Shown here: one piece after another, positions 1 through 11,572 of the stretch
Layout of the letters: every line of letters begins with the position of its first letter
Numbering within the stretch: position 1 is the first letter of the stretch
Source of the DNA: Campylorhamphus procurvoides
Taxonomy: Eukaryota > Chordata > Aves > Passeriformes > Dendrocolaptidae
Assembly: GCA_013396655.1 (NCBI GenBank)
Contig: WBMV01000298.1
Location: forward strand, 2,845,430 to 2,909,429
Direction of reading: 5' to 3'
DNA: 64,000 bases
The notes under the pieces: generated by a model
The model's database searches: none
Told to the model about the DNA's origin: nothing
Seen by the model: the letters and a program-made list of their open reading frames with translations, nothing else
Position numbers and translations under genes: made by a program

Positions 1-3000
1 AATGCTGCAATGGGGCAAGAAGTGGAATTCAGTGTTCAACTCTCAGATTGCTTGACTACCTAATTTGTGTTTCAGCCCAGCCACAAGTATTAATTTTTTT
101 TACAAAGAGATGCATCAATGCAGCAAAACAAACTTTTCACATGGACTCCCACAGACCTATTCTTGATTTATGGCATTATGCAGAAGCTGAGTCAAGCTAA
201 TATTGTTCATCAGACATCAAGGGAACAACTTTTTAAGTGCTCTGCTGAAGCATTTTTCTGGTTTCAATTTTATGTGAAAACCAACAGCCTATTTTACTTA
301 CTCCGGTGCAGATGCGAAGAAAGTCTACTGCAACTATGGTAGACCAAAAGCAGCCTGTGTTTCAAACAGCCATTTCTTGACATGGTAGTCACTTTCTTAT
401 TTCTTTTTGTTCCTTGGTTATAATTAATCTAAAAAAAAGGAGAATGGTTTAAAATTTAAGATAATTATAAAATCTAAAAAAAATTTAAAATGAAGACTCC
501 AAAACCAGGCACTTGACAATGACATTTATTACTGCACATGACTGAACAAGATACTGCATTAGATACAGAAGGACAATTGACATCAAACAGGCACTCAACA
601 TAAAGTGCAACAATATGTATTGGAGAGGAAAGGCTTTGGGGGAGCATTTGATTAATGTACTTTTAATTGGACTTTCCTGCCTCATTGGTTTTATTCTCTC
701 CATTTAGTTCAAGCTGCTCAAATACATAAATAGGCAAAGCACCTACTATAATTAACACAATACACTGCTTGCAAATTACCATATTTCTCAGATTGTTTAT
801 AAACAAATTGGATATTGTGCAAATATTGTTGAATTCTTACAGAAATACAGAGGTAAAGAAAGTCCATTATTCCCTAAAAAGAACACCAAACAAACAAAAA
901 ACCCCAACAAACAAATAAAAAACCAAACCAAAATAAACAGCCTAAAACCAGCCTCTTCCTTGAAAGCTATTTGGGATGCTTGATCATTATGATTTGGTTT
1001 CTGCAGTAATTTTAACTTTAGTTCTGTATTTCATTACAAATTTGTAGGATGTTCTGCCAATGCCATTCAAGCTTGAAGTTGACTGTGCTAAGTTCTGTTC
1101 CACATGTGATGCTCTCTGATCATATAAAGAATGTGTGAGACCATATTTTTATCACCAAATTCAAGCAACAACACTGAAAAGCAAACATTTTGAATAAAAG
1201 ATGCCTACAGCATAGAAACGCAACAGAAAATAAGTCCTATTGCTATTTATAATATTGAAAGTATTCTAGGATTTTTAAGAACCTCATGATATGTGCTTTT
1301 AATCTAGGATGTAATTTTAAAAGAATACATAAAGTGCACCATTGCTAATAAAACACATTAAACATTTAACAACTGAGAAAATCAGATAGGTAATTTGCAT
1401 TTGATACTTAACATACTCAGAAAATGTGAATGACATCTGGGGAATAAAGCACATGAACAGAAACTCCATAGTCAGGAATAGTCAGTTGAGTGAACTATTA
1501 TGTGAATATGTGGAAGAAAAAGAGCAGACTGAAAACTGCACGTCTTCCATGTTTGTTTGAGTGGTGCTGTAGTTTTATGGGATTTAAAAATCAGTTAGTA
1601 TAGTATTTAATATTTTTTGGAGGTTTTGCACTTTAACTACTCTTCATATTAAATTACCATATTAAAAAACCCAAAGAGCTCTCCTTCCTCAGTAAACCCT
1701 CTTTAATTTGCATTTTAGACTATGAAGTACCCTGGGAGCACCACCTACTGTTGAACATCTACATGTACAGTGTGCAGGGGGAACTCCTACGAAGCGGAGG
1801 GTTCTTTTCAAATAACACGTTAGAAAAATACACAGCTTTTCATTTAAAACAAACATGAAAAATTAAAGACACGTTCCAAAAGTTACCTGTATATTATATG
1901 AGCCAAGAGGGAAAGATATGATTCTTTTCCTCACACAAATTAGGTAAACACTATTCAGGAGAAACCAAATATTGGATTTATTGCATATTTACTACTCTCT
2001 GCCCCTTCCTCAATAATCTTGGCCACATAAAACTGTTAAATTATTATTTGCTTTTTCTTTATATTGCTTTTCCATTTCACCTCACAAATTCAATCAAATA
2101 GGCTTGACTAATTACTAAAATTAATATTGTTTCCTCATTAAGTACTCACAATGGTTTTACTAACATTACTGGAGCCTTTGTAGCTTCTTTACTTCACAGT
2201 CACACAAAGCTAATAGTATCCAACATGTTACTATTTTCTCATTGGAAAGGAGGATTATTTAACTTATACTCAGTTTGTGATGCTGATATTTCTGGGGAAT
2301 ACCTCACTGACTAGCAGACTGAGGGGGCACTGGGTGCTCATTATTGCCCCAGAGCAAAAGGTGCTGCAATGTACACATTTAGCTAAGGAATTGATTTTAT
2401 AGGGATAGGAATTTTAATTGAATCTCCCTGTTACTGAGCAAAACAGTACTAAAGCAAACTGAGTGTCCATTAGGAGGTAATAGCTGGAGTACACTCCATT
2501 ACTGCTGTTTCTGCTCTGATTATGTAAAACAGCTGTCAGTCAGGAAATTCCTTTGGGAAAACTGCACTTCCTTCTTTCCAAATTAATTACATTAAATGTG
2601 GTGAATTACATTAAGGAATTGGGAGCATGGAGGAATGGCTGTAGGAAGTTTACTTCCATGCTACCCAAAAGTTTCAATCATGTGTTTTCATGGAGGTGCA
2701 CAATGTAACCAAATTTTTTCATACTAGTTGATTCTCAGCTGGGACAAATATTGAACAGATTTGGAGGTTTTATTTTAAATGCATGCACTGTTGCTTTATT
2801 TTGAAGAAAAAAAATCCTCACTTGCTTTCTTCTCATGAGCTGTGGTGATATATATTTCTGAAAAATTGCCTGTAGTGTGCTTTTAAAACACATATCAACA
2901 CTGGTGTTCCTCTTATTTGTATTTACAACTACTTCAGACTCACAGTCTTTCAGCAGCATTGCCTCCATACATCTAAGACATATGCTCCTCAGTGGTCGAA

Positions 3001-5190
3001 CATCCTTTAAACTGAGGGCAACAACAAATTGATACAATTGTTCACAAAATATTTTAAAATCTAAATGCTGCTACATGGCTGTTATCTCTACATCTAGCTA
3101 TCTCCTTCAGAAAAAGAAAACAACTTCCTTTAGTATTCTCTGTCTTCTTCTGTTCCATGTCTTGTGTCCAAGGACACAAGGAAGATGTTGCAGGGTAGTT
3201 TCACTTGTGTCTACAACATTTTCAAAATAGATTGTGAAAGCCTTCTAAAAATTGCATCATTCTGATTGCTTAGATTTGGGGGTTTTTTCAGTATCCATGT
3301 TTGTTTTGAATTCAGATTGCCCTAGCTATTTTCTATTACCAATAATCACTTGTATCACTGAACCTTCTGGTTAATTTCCTAGCTGCCTCACTTTCTGGTA
3401 CAAGTAGTTCAATACACTGAACAACTATGATTGCATCTATTTTTTGAAGTTAGCCCTTACTTTTCTGATCCCTGAATGGCAAGGGGCTGGACCTAAAGAT
3501 CCAATTGAAAAACATGTCACTGTAGTTATTTAACAATATCATTGCAGCATAGTCTTTACATGGATGGTGAATTAACTCAGTCAAGTTTGAGGCCAAAATG
3601 AGTAGAATTTCATAATGTTTATCACTGTATGTTAAGGTTTGCCATTCTACCAGTCAGTCATTCCAAGCTATGGATTTCCTAATGTTACAGCCTTACTCTT
3701 AATGAGTTTTTCTTTGGAGGTTGATTAATATTCAGGAGCAAGAAATGGAATTAAGTATTTCCAATATCCTCTCATTACTTTTGGAACTGTCTGAAATCAG
3801 ACTCTTTCTGCTAAAAGAGTTTTTAAAATGTTCTAACACAGGTTTCTTGACAACCCTGAGCAAGCTCTGTAAATATTCCCTTGTGAGAGAGCTCCGGTTT
3901 CTTCACACGTAGGTCCCATCCTGCACAGGCAAGTATTAGTACTGTATTCAGTGTTGTTATCCAATGTCTATAAAACCCAGAAATAGTAGAGAGAGTGGAT
4001 GAAAATCCACCTCCACTGAAGAAAAACTATTGATTTCAGTGAGACAGGATTTCACTTAAAGTGCAAGGAATACATTTTTTTAACTATATGATCTATGCAT
4101 TCGCAATATACCTGAGGAAAAGCAACACTCTAACCATAGAGCTAATTTATGTCATCAAAAATATTTAAATCAATTGCTGTTAGTGAATTATAAGAACTAT
4201 ACCCAGCTGTTAAAATTGCTTATATGCATCATGACCAAACTCACAAAACATCTGAGATGAGATATCAGTCATTTTCTGGCATTTATCAAGACATAGTCAA
4301 TTAGAACAATAAATAAGATCACAAACATTTTCATTTTGTATCAACAATTCTTCTTTTATGATACATAGCTTTGATTATAACCAACATTTGTTTTGCTGAA
4401 TTTTGTCTGAATGCTCTCTTGGCTTCTTGATTCAAAACTCCTTTAATAGATTTCTAAAAATGTTCTAATTTACCCGTTTCTGCTGCTGAACTCAAACCCT
4501 TGATAATAATTTCCAGCATATTAGCTTCTGTAACACATTACCTTTGTTCTTTATGTGGTGAGGTGGTTGCTTGTTGTACAAAGTATATTAGTTTCAACAT
4601 TGTAAGTTCTTTTGGTCTGAAGGATCACAGGCAGTTCCAGGGAACACAGACAACCACTTCAAACCATTTTAGCAAGTATTGTTATTTTATCTTGACTAGA
4701 AAGAAATCTTAATCGACATTGGTGCCACATAGTCCGATCACCATTCACGCTCAAAAGGATTTGTTGTCTCTAAGTATGTCTAAAATCCTGGTTATCAAGC
4801 AGGATTAATTTTATTCAATTTTAGCTCTCTAATAAAAGGAAGGGGCTTAGTCTGTGACACTTCATAGATTTCATGTTCTCTCAGTGAAGAGAAATGATCT
4901 CCTCCAGAATGTGTTTCATCCTGTCTGTCCTAGAAACTTGTGCTGTGTCCATGCAGAGTCCAGCACTGATGAGGCTGCTGATGGTAAGAGATATACCCTG
5001 CAAAGAGTGAGCAGATGAAAGCACGTTGTAGAAAAGCTATTTCTACAGAGGCGAAATCAAGGGAGACTAAGCAGTGCAGGAATGCTACCTGAGCCTTCTC
5101 AGCAGCTTGTTACAACTGGCCACAGTCAGACTTCACAGTTATGTCTTTGCAACGCTGATCTACCACTTCTTTTCATAACCACTGCCCTAC
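1..5190. other. Intergenic, AT-rich, no gene recognised
   Basis: No open frame here is longer than about 100 codons, and none resembles a protein I know. The stretch has only low-complexity features: an A/C-rich simple run (AAAC-like) at about 880-945 and scattered poly-A and poly-T runs. A TTTATT at 525-530 could be a minus-strand AATAAA, but nothing else supports a gene end there. By human synteny as I remember it, the gene upstream of HMGN3 should be LCA5; I saw none of its exons. Confidence 0.6.
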
Positions 5191-5950
5191 TGGACAGGTT
5201 TCCCCATTCTCAAGCATTACCTACATTTTTGTTGTCCCACAGGTGTACAGTTTCCCTCAGTCTGTCCTGAAGTACATGTTCAACACACCTGAAGAGCAAC
5301 CCATGCTTCTGTCTTATTCTTTGTTACTTATTGCTTTCAAACCTTCTTGTGTGATCTTCAAATATCATCAGCATCAGAATTCCGTTGCAAATTCGGGCCC
5401 TCCATGTGAACCCTGTGGGAACAGTAAGAACCACCAGCCATCAGTGATTCCAAATTTATGACTACATTTGGACAATGTGAGTGAAGCTGTTAATCCTTCT
5501 TTTACTACATATCATGTACATATCAGTACACTTTGTGTGCATTTTTTTTGGTTTGACATACTAGGTCATTATTTTATTTGTTCTGTTACCTTTATAGATT
5601 AAATACAAAATCTCTTTAAAAAAAATCAACATAGTAGGATTATATCTATTTTCAGTAAACCCATGTTGGCTGGTATTAATTTTATTCTCTTCTTTTCATT
5701 CTGGATTAATCAAGTTCCGTATCAGTCATTCTATTAATTTGCCCAGGATTGATGTCAGGCTGTCAGAACTATAATTAGCTGGGTCATCCTGTTTGGCTTT
5801 GGTGTAAAAACTGGTCACAGTCTTCTAAAGTTGTTACAGCTAGATTATGCTCATTCTCTTCAGCTGAAAAAAAATCATTAGCTATGTGATTATTGTTGTA
5901 CATCAGGATTTCTTCAAAGTGATCTTACAAAGCAGAGCAGTATTAAAGTA
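5190..5950 (-). mobile_element. Old CR1-type LINE fragment, reverse-transcriptase region
   Basis: Read on the minus strand, about 5695-5800 translates to a degraded reverse-transcriptase motif: KQDDPANYSSDSLTSILGKL, then IE*LIRNLI. This matches the CR1/Jockey-clade pattern (DP-NYRP-SLTS-GK-MERLI), with the RP of NYRP replaced and an in-frame stop. The nucleotide sequence from about 5200 (TTTTTGTTGTCCCA) through 5400 (ACCCTGTGGGAAC) to 5650 (AACCCATGTTGGCTGG) follows the usual order of an ancient sauropsid CR1 read in reverse. Divergence is high, so this is a dead, old copy. Both ends are approximate. Confidence 0.75.
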
Positions 5951-6267
5951 TCACATTAACTCTTAACTCTCTTGCAGCGAAAGGAAGCATTCAGGAAGGA
6001 TGTTCTCCATGCTTAGACTGACAAGGACTCAGCTCTATCTTCCCTTTAGAGCCTTTCTAAACATAACCACTTATGGCTATTTGTGAAGCTCTTTAGGCAA
6101 CCTCATCAAGCACAGAGACTTGTCTCCTCAACCTAATGAGTGTAGGGCCAGTCTCCAAAGACACATTTCCAAACTGCAATCCAGGTCTTGCCACAGCTAT
6201 TCTTGGCTGCCAAGCAGAAATTGAAAGTTAGGTCAGACTCCTGGTCTTGAGTGGACAATGCTTAAAA

Positions 6268-7040
6268 TATAGAATCATTGAACCATTTAGGTTGGAAAAG
6301 ACCCCTAGGATCAAGTCCAACAGTTAATATAGCACTGCCAAGTCCAGCACTAAATCATGTCCCCAAGTGTCTTTTAAATACCTCCAGGGATGGTGACTCC
6401 ACCACTTCCCTGGGCAGCCTCTTCAATACCTGACCACTTCTCCCAGTGTGGAATTTTTTCCTAATATCCCACCTAAACCTCTCCTGGTACAACCTGGGAC
6501 CATTTCTTCTTGTCCCATCACTTTTCACTTCAGATAAGAGGCCAACCCCCACCTGCTACAACCTCCTTACAGGTAGTTGTAGAGAGTGATAATGTTCCCC
6601 CAAACCTTCTTTTCTCCAGGCTAAACACCCCCAGCTCCCTCAGCTGTTCCTCATAAGACTTGTGCTCCAGACCTTTCACCAGCTCCGTTGCCCTTCCCTG
6701 GACACACTCCAGCACCTCAATGTCCTTCTTGCAGAGAGGGGCCCAGAACTGGACACAGCATTTGAGGCATGGCCTCACCAGTGCTGAGTACAGGGGGAGG
6801 GTCACTCCTCTGCTGGCCACAGTATTTGTCACACAGGCCAGGATGCCTTTGGCTCTCTTGGCCAGCTGGGAACACTGTTACCTCTTGTTTGTCCAGCTGT
6901 TGACCAGCACACCAGGTTCTTTTCTGCTGAGCAGCTTTCCAGACGCTCTTTCTCCAGCCTGTAGTGCTCCATGGGATTGCTGTGATCCAAGTGCAGGACC
7001 CAGCACTTCAGCTTTTTGAATCTCAACAGTATGGTATGAG
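6268..7040 (-). mobile_element. CR1 LINE, 5'-truncated, 3' half
   Basis: Three overlapping minus-strand frames together form the C-terminal part of CR1 ORF2. The most upstream (about 7035 down to 6829) contains KCWVLHLDHSNPMEHYRL. The middle one (6832-6530) contains [20 protein letters not shown] and [11 protein letters not shown]. The last (6552-6355) contains QERFRWDIRKKFHTGRSGQV and EVVESPSLEVFKRHLGT. The changes of frame imply two frameshifts, so the copy cannot be active. The + strand begins with AGAATCATTGAACCA followed by TTAGGTTGGAAAAGACC, the reverse complement of the standard avian CR1 3' end. Truncation at the 5' end is normal for CR1. Confidence 0.93.
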
Positions 7041-7305
7041 ATGTATTCTGAAAACTATACCTCATACTAGTATTTTAAAAGTGTGGGAAATTTCTGATTC
7101 CTTCATTTCCACTGTCCTAGGTATGAGTATAAGAAATGTATCACACCAGTGGTCCTCCTAACCCTGTACTCGGTCACTGGGTGCAGCAGTGGGAGAGTAC
7201 ACAAGAGTCTTGCCATCTTTTGAGTTCATTCCCTCACAGGTCACCATAATCCACACTCATTGCATCACAGGGCATGTCCCTGCTCATTTTCTTTAGTATC
7301 TGATT
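7041..7305. other. Spacer between two CR1 copies
   Basis: Short unique-looking sequence between the younger CR1 to the left and an older CR1 remnant to the right. No coding, RNA or repeat signal was seen. Confidence 0.4.
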
Positions 7306-7309
7306 CAAA

Positions 7310-7740
7310 GAATCATTGAATCACAGAATCACAATATCACAACCTGACTGTCAGACCATTGGCTGTGAATTTTTCCAGCCTCATTTGAAGCTGCTGATAC
7401 CATCTGCTCCCATAGTTCCCTGTGGCAACAAATGTTCACTGCCCATTGTGTAAAGATGTTATGTCTTTATATGTGCTTTAAGATGCTCTATCCTTTGTTT
7501 CAGTTAATTTCCCTGGTTCCAGTACTGCACATTTTGATGATTAGCAGTTCAGTTTAACTAACATCTACATGACTTTTGAAATCCCCCTTAGCTTTCTGCT
7601 CTCCAGACTGAAGAGTCCTGTATTTTCACAGTATCTTTAGCCTCTGGAAAGGGAAGAATGGGATATTTTAAGCCTGTCACCCTTTATTTAGTCCCACATC
7701 CCACTCCAGAATGGTCATCCTTTGTATGTGTAATGGAAAA
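7310..7740 (-). mobile_element. Old CR1 remnant, C-terminal/3' part
   Basis: The + strand starts with a degenerate CR1 tail (repeated AATCACAGAATCACA-like units at about 7315-7340). It continues with blocks that in ancient CR1 copies encode the end of ORF2 in reverse: ATAGTTCCCTGTGGCAAC and CCCATTGTGTAAAGATGTT around 7410-7460, then CTCCAGACTGAAGAGTCC around 7600-7618. No open frame survives. Polarity and order show it is not the 3' end of the reverse-transcriptase piece at 5.2-5.95 kb, so it is a separate insertion. The right-hand limit is uncertain. Confidence 0.65.
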
Positions 7741-10700
7741 ACAGATAGCACTGAAGCTACTGGAGGGGAGTGGGAGTCTGGAGCTGCTAAAGAAATCTGA
7801 CTTTGCCTGTGGTTGTGGGACAGCCCACAGCTTTGTTATATGCAAGAGCTTTTGTTGACAAGGCTCTTCCGTACATCCCAAGCTCTGTACCTAATCCCTG
7901 CAAACAACTATCCCCACAGGACTGCTATTCTCACAGGATTTGTGCAAAGGGAGTTCATTAAACCCAGAATGTTGACACATGTATGAATGAGAGGCTTGGT
8001 GCACTCCTTTCCCATCCACACTGACTGCTGGGGCTGGAAACTACTCATGATGGTGCTGGTGTAAAGCAGCTTCTTCAAGGGTGACAAGTGAGACTCCTCA
8101 GCTATAGATCATCTTTTGAAAGTCCATCATTTGAAGATGGATGTGCCTCTTTACAATCTTTTTAAACTGCTAGTGCTTACCACTGTCTAACATGTGCTTC
8201 GTAATATATATTTGGCCAATTTTCCGCTTGCCAGTCTGGAAAATCAGCATACAGTCATCTTTCAATATGGAGCTTTGTACACAGCTAATGTTAATGGAAA
8301 ATAGGGGACTGTTAACAAAGACAAAGAACATGAGCTGACATTATTTCCTTCAAGCTCCATTCAGCAGGAATGCCCTGTCAAGTGAAGCACATTATTCCCA
8401 AAGGTGTTTTGAAAAGGAGTGGGTGAACATCCTCTATCATTCTGTTGTAGTAGTTAGATATCAACAATGCTGCTGGGAGGGATGTACACACTGAGGACTG
8501 ACACTCCCGAGCAAAGGGCAATAAACACCTGTAATTTTGGGGTTAGCTCTTTGTAAAATAAATAAAGAACAGTTTAAGTGGGTGAAAAGCTGGACAGTCT
8601 GGCCTAAGTTCACAGCTGAAATGTATGCTCATGGAAAATAGAGGACAGAGTTCCCTGCAAACAAAATTATCTCCATGTATTTGTCATTGGATCTGCAGTA
8701 CATAATTTACAAAAGCAAGAGTCTTATAAATGTTTCCTTAATGGTTTCCTTAATTATTCTAACTAATGAGTTCCTAGTAGGTTGCTTCAGTCATTGGCAA
8801 ACTCAGGTGATGTTTATACTGCTGTGTCTTCAAAAATCCTGTAAGACAAGAAATCAAGAATAAAAAACAGTGATGAGGAAGAAGCCAGTGACTAGAATTG
8901 GAAGGAAAATAATAATAATAAAAAAAAATTGTCATGATTCAAAATGTAGATACAGTGCCAGAAAATTGCACTGCTCCCAAGAACTGAGGAGAAAATGGTT
9001 TACTGTCTTACTGCCTGGCATGACTAGTTGTGCTGTGGATTTCTTCCTTTTTTCTGCTGGTCATAGTGACAAGACAACAAGGACTTGACATAGGCTTTTC
9101 ATTATGTATATATTAAGCTATAACCCCTCATTTTGAAAACAGCAGAGAATAACATACAATTTGGCATTCTAATATCAAATGATGAGCAAATAATTCAGGA
9201 ATAAAGTCCCACTGAACTCAAATTGCTGCTTTAGCTGAACAAGCTATGAAAATATAATTGTGTTTTGGGAGTTCATCTTGTCTTTATGAATAACTCTAAA
9301 TACATATTTCACAAATCAGTTCATAGGTTGTTTTGTTTTTCTTCTTTTTTTGCACTTTTCTAAGTCAAGTAATGCAATAGAACATGAGAGCATGCGCAGT
9401 ATAGCAGCGCCCCAACACTAGAGATGCAAGTTCATGTTTCTTTTTGTAATGTTGTTCTAAAAAGAGTATTTCAGCATGTTATAGCTCCTAGGGCACCACT
9501 GCTTTCCCATGAAATCTTGGTTGTGTGAATCAACTAGGTGACATCAAGGATTTGCAGCTAAAACAAATGAAAACAAAGGTGGAAGATAATAGCAAAAGTA
9601 GTTTGTAAGAGGGAGAAGTTTGGGTCACAAGTTTTCAGATACTGAGGTTCTATTGTGTAATGAATCTTCCTCTTCCCAATGCAAAGCAGGTATCTGATGT
9701 AAAAAATTACTATCCATTTTTTTCTTGAGGAAGAAGAGAATTCATGGTAGGAGTCAAAAGAAACAGGGAAGTCATTAACAGAGGCTAACAAGGTAGTTGA
9801 ATGGGATCTATTCAGAACAAACCAACAATATTTTTTTTGCTTAAAAAGAGAAATGCTTTTTTCCTACCAACAACATCTGAGTTCCTAAAAATCATAGAAC
9901 CTAACTGTACAATCTGATCCATATTAACAGTGTTATATGAAAGAAAAATGCTCCTGAAATTCGTGTTTCTAACAAGGTTCCATGATGTGAATCATCTTAG
10001 AGAACAAGCCCACCAAGGTTAATTTCCAGTGGATCAGCTTAAGCATGAAAAAGAGACATTAATATATTTGCCAAAAATATTAGATACACCAATGCTGTTT
10101 TAGTTCAAGTAGAAATTATTTGTAAACAAAAGTAGAATCTCTGTGATCTGATCATTAATGTCAAGAGAACGGAGTAAGCATAGCTGCAATTTTGGAGCAG
10201 GCAGTAGCTCTCTACAGCTCACTAGCTACACTATTTTCCTTTTAATGTCAAACCAAATGTGCTGCTAGAGGATGTTCAACACAGTAACACATAGCATTGC
10301 ATTAAGGTTTTGCTTAGCAAAGGTTGAGCTTCCCAAGAAAGGAGGATAGCAACAGCCAAGAGCTAGAAATTCATCCCAGTGAACTCTTTCAGTCTGTACC
10401 TCTCCACTTCAGCAAGAGCTTTTGAATTTTAATCACTTGGTCTAAATTTCACATGCCTTTTTTTGGAACCATAGAATTAATGCAGGAAATGCAGTATCTT
10501 TTTCCTCACAGTCTGTCTAATGATGGGGGCTGCACATGGCTCATTCTGGACCCTTGTAATAATCCATGGTCTTAGAGATCCATGTCAGCTTTCATTTCTC
10601 TCTTTTCCTTCCATAGTTATTAAAAATAAAGTGATTCTAGGACTAAACAGAATAAAGTTCTTTATATCTACAAGAGGACAGAAGGAAACCCTCAGTAATC

Positions 10701-11140
10701 TTTTCTCCTCCTCTCAGGTTTGTGAGTACAGCATTGCCAAAGCTGAAGATTTTCTGTAAGGCATCAACTTCTAGGATTGTACTGAGACATTGCAGTTCTC
10801 CTGGTTTTTTTTGGAATCCTGTATTTCTCATACTCATGTTTGTACAACCAAGTCTTGTAAACAAGACCTGATTGCATCCAGCCATCCTCCAAGCCACAAA
10901 TATTTTTTTAAAATTTACCTCTGAATGCCACAAATTGGGGAACTTTTGGTATTTGGTTAGAATTAATTGCAGATTAAATATATTATTCTTGATCCAAATA
11001 ATGATTTGACAAACATTCCTTAAATCTTCAGACCTCTCCTGTCCACACTGATGAGGTCACTGTGGACAGAAGCTGATTAAGATAGCACTGGAAAATTTTC
11101 TCCTAGTCAAAAATGCTAAAACTGATTCTACAAAAATCAA
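7741..11140. other. Intergenic, no feature recognised
   Basis: AT-rich sequence with no convincing gene. The longest open frames are under 100 codons and do not resemble known families. ATAGAAC/ATAGAATT motifs at about 9895 and 10473 could be vestiges of CR1 tails but are too short to call. Confidence 0.5.
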
Positions 11141-11144
11141 AATG

Positions 11145-11572
11145 CAGGAGGAAAAGGGACACCCTGTATCAAGTTCCACATGGAGCATATGATATATGAG
11201 GACAGGTTGAGATATGTGGGTTTGTTAAGCTGGAAAAAAGTCTTAGGGGACTACAAGGGACTTATAGAGAAGACACTCTTCTTCAACATAATCAGGAATA
11301 AAGGTGAGAGGCAACAAGCACAAATAACTATAAAGAAAATCTGACTGGATAAAAGAAGAAAAGCCCTCAATCTACAGAATCATGGCTGAGTGCCAGACCA
11401 GGTTGCCCAGAGTGGCTGTGGAATCTCATTTCCTGGAGATACTTCCAATTCGAGTGGACAAAAAACTTCAGCAACCCAATCTAACTTTGAATTTAGGTCT
11501 GCCTTTGAGAAAGAGGTTGAACTGAGTGACCTCCAGAGATCCCTTTCAACCTGAATTATGATACAGTTCTCC
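11145..11572 (+). mobile_element. Decayed CR1 3' fragment
   Basis: The + strand follows the order of the CR1 ORF2 end and 3' UTR. ATGAGGACAGGTTGAGATATGT (about 11197-11218) corresponds to the E-RLR peptide region. CCAGGTTGCCCAGAGTGGCTGTGGA (about 11399-11423) is the conserved gLPRE/VV region. GTTGAACTGAGTGACCTCCAGAGATCCCTTTCAACCTGA near the end is the typical 3' UTR. There are many substitutions and indels and no intact frame, so it is older than the copies at 6.3 and 59 kb. Confidence 0.85.

Noticed and set aside
480..720. Possible minus-strand 3' UTR end (TTTATT at 525 and a 72-codon frame)
   Set aside because: One hexamer in AT-rich DNA is expected by chance, and the frame shows no homology.
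6660..7019. 119-codon + strand open frame
   Set aside because: Antisense shadow of the CR1 ORF2 end on the minus strand.
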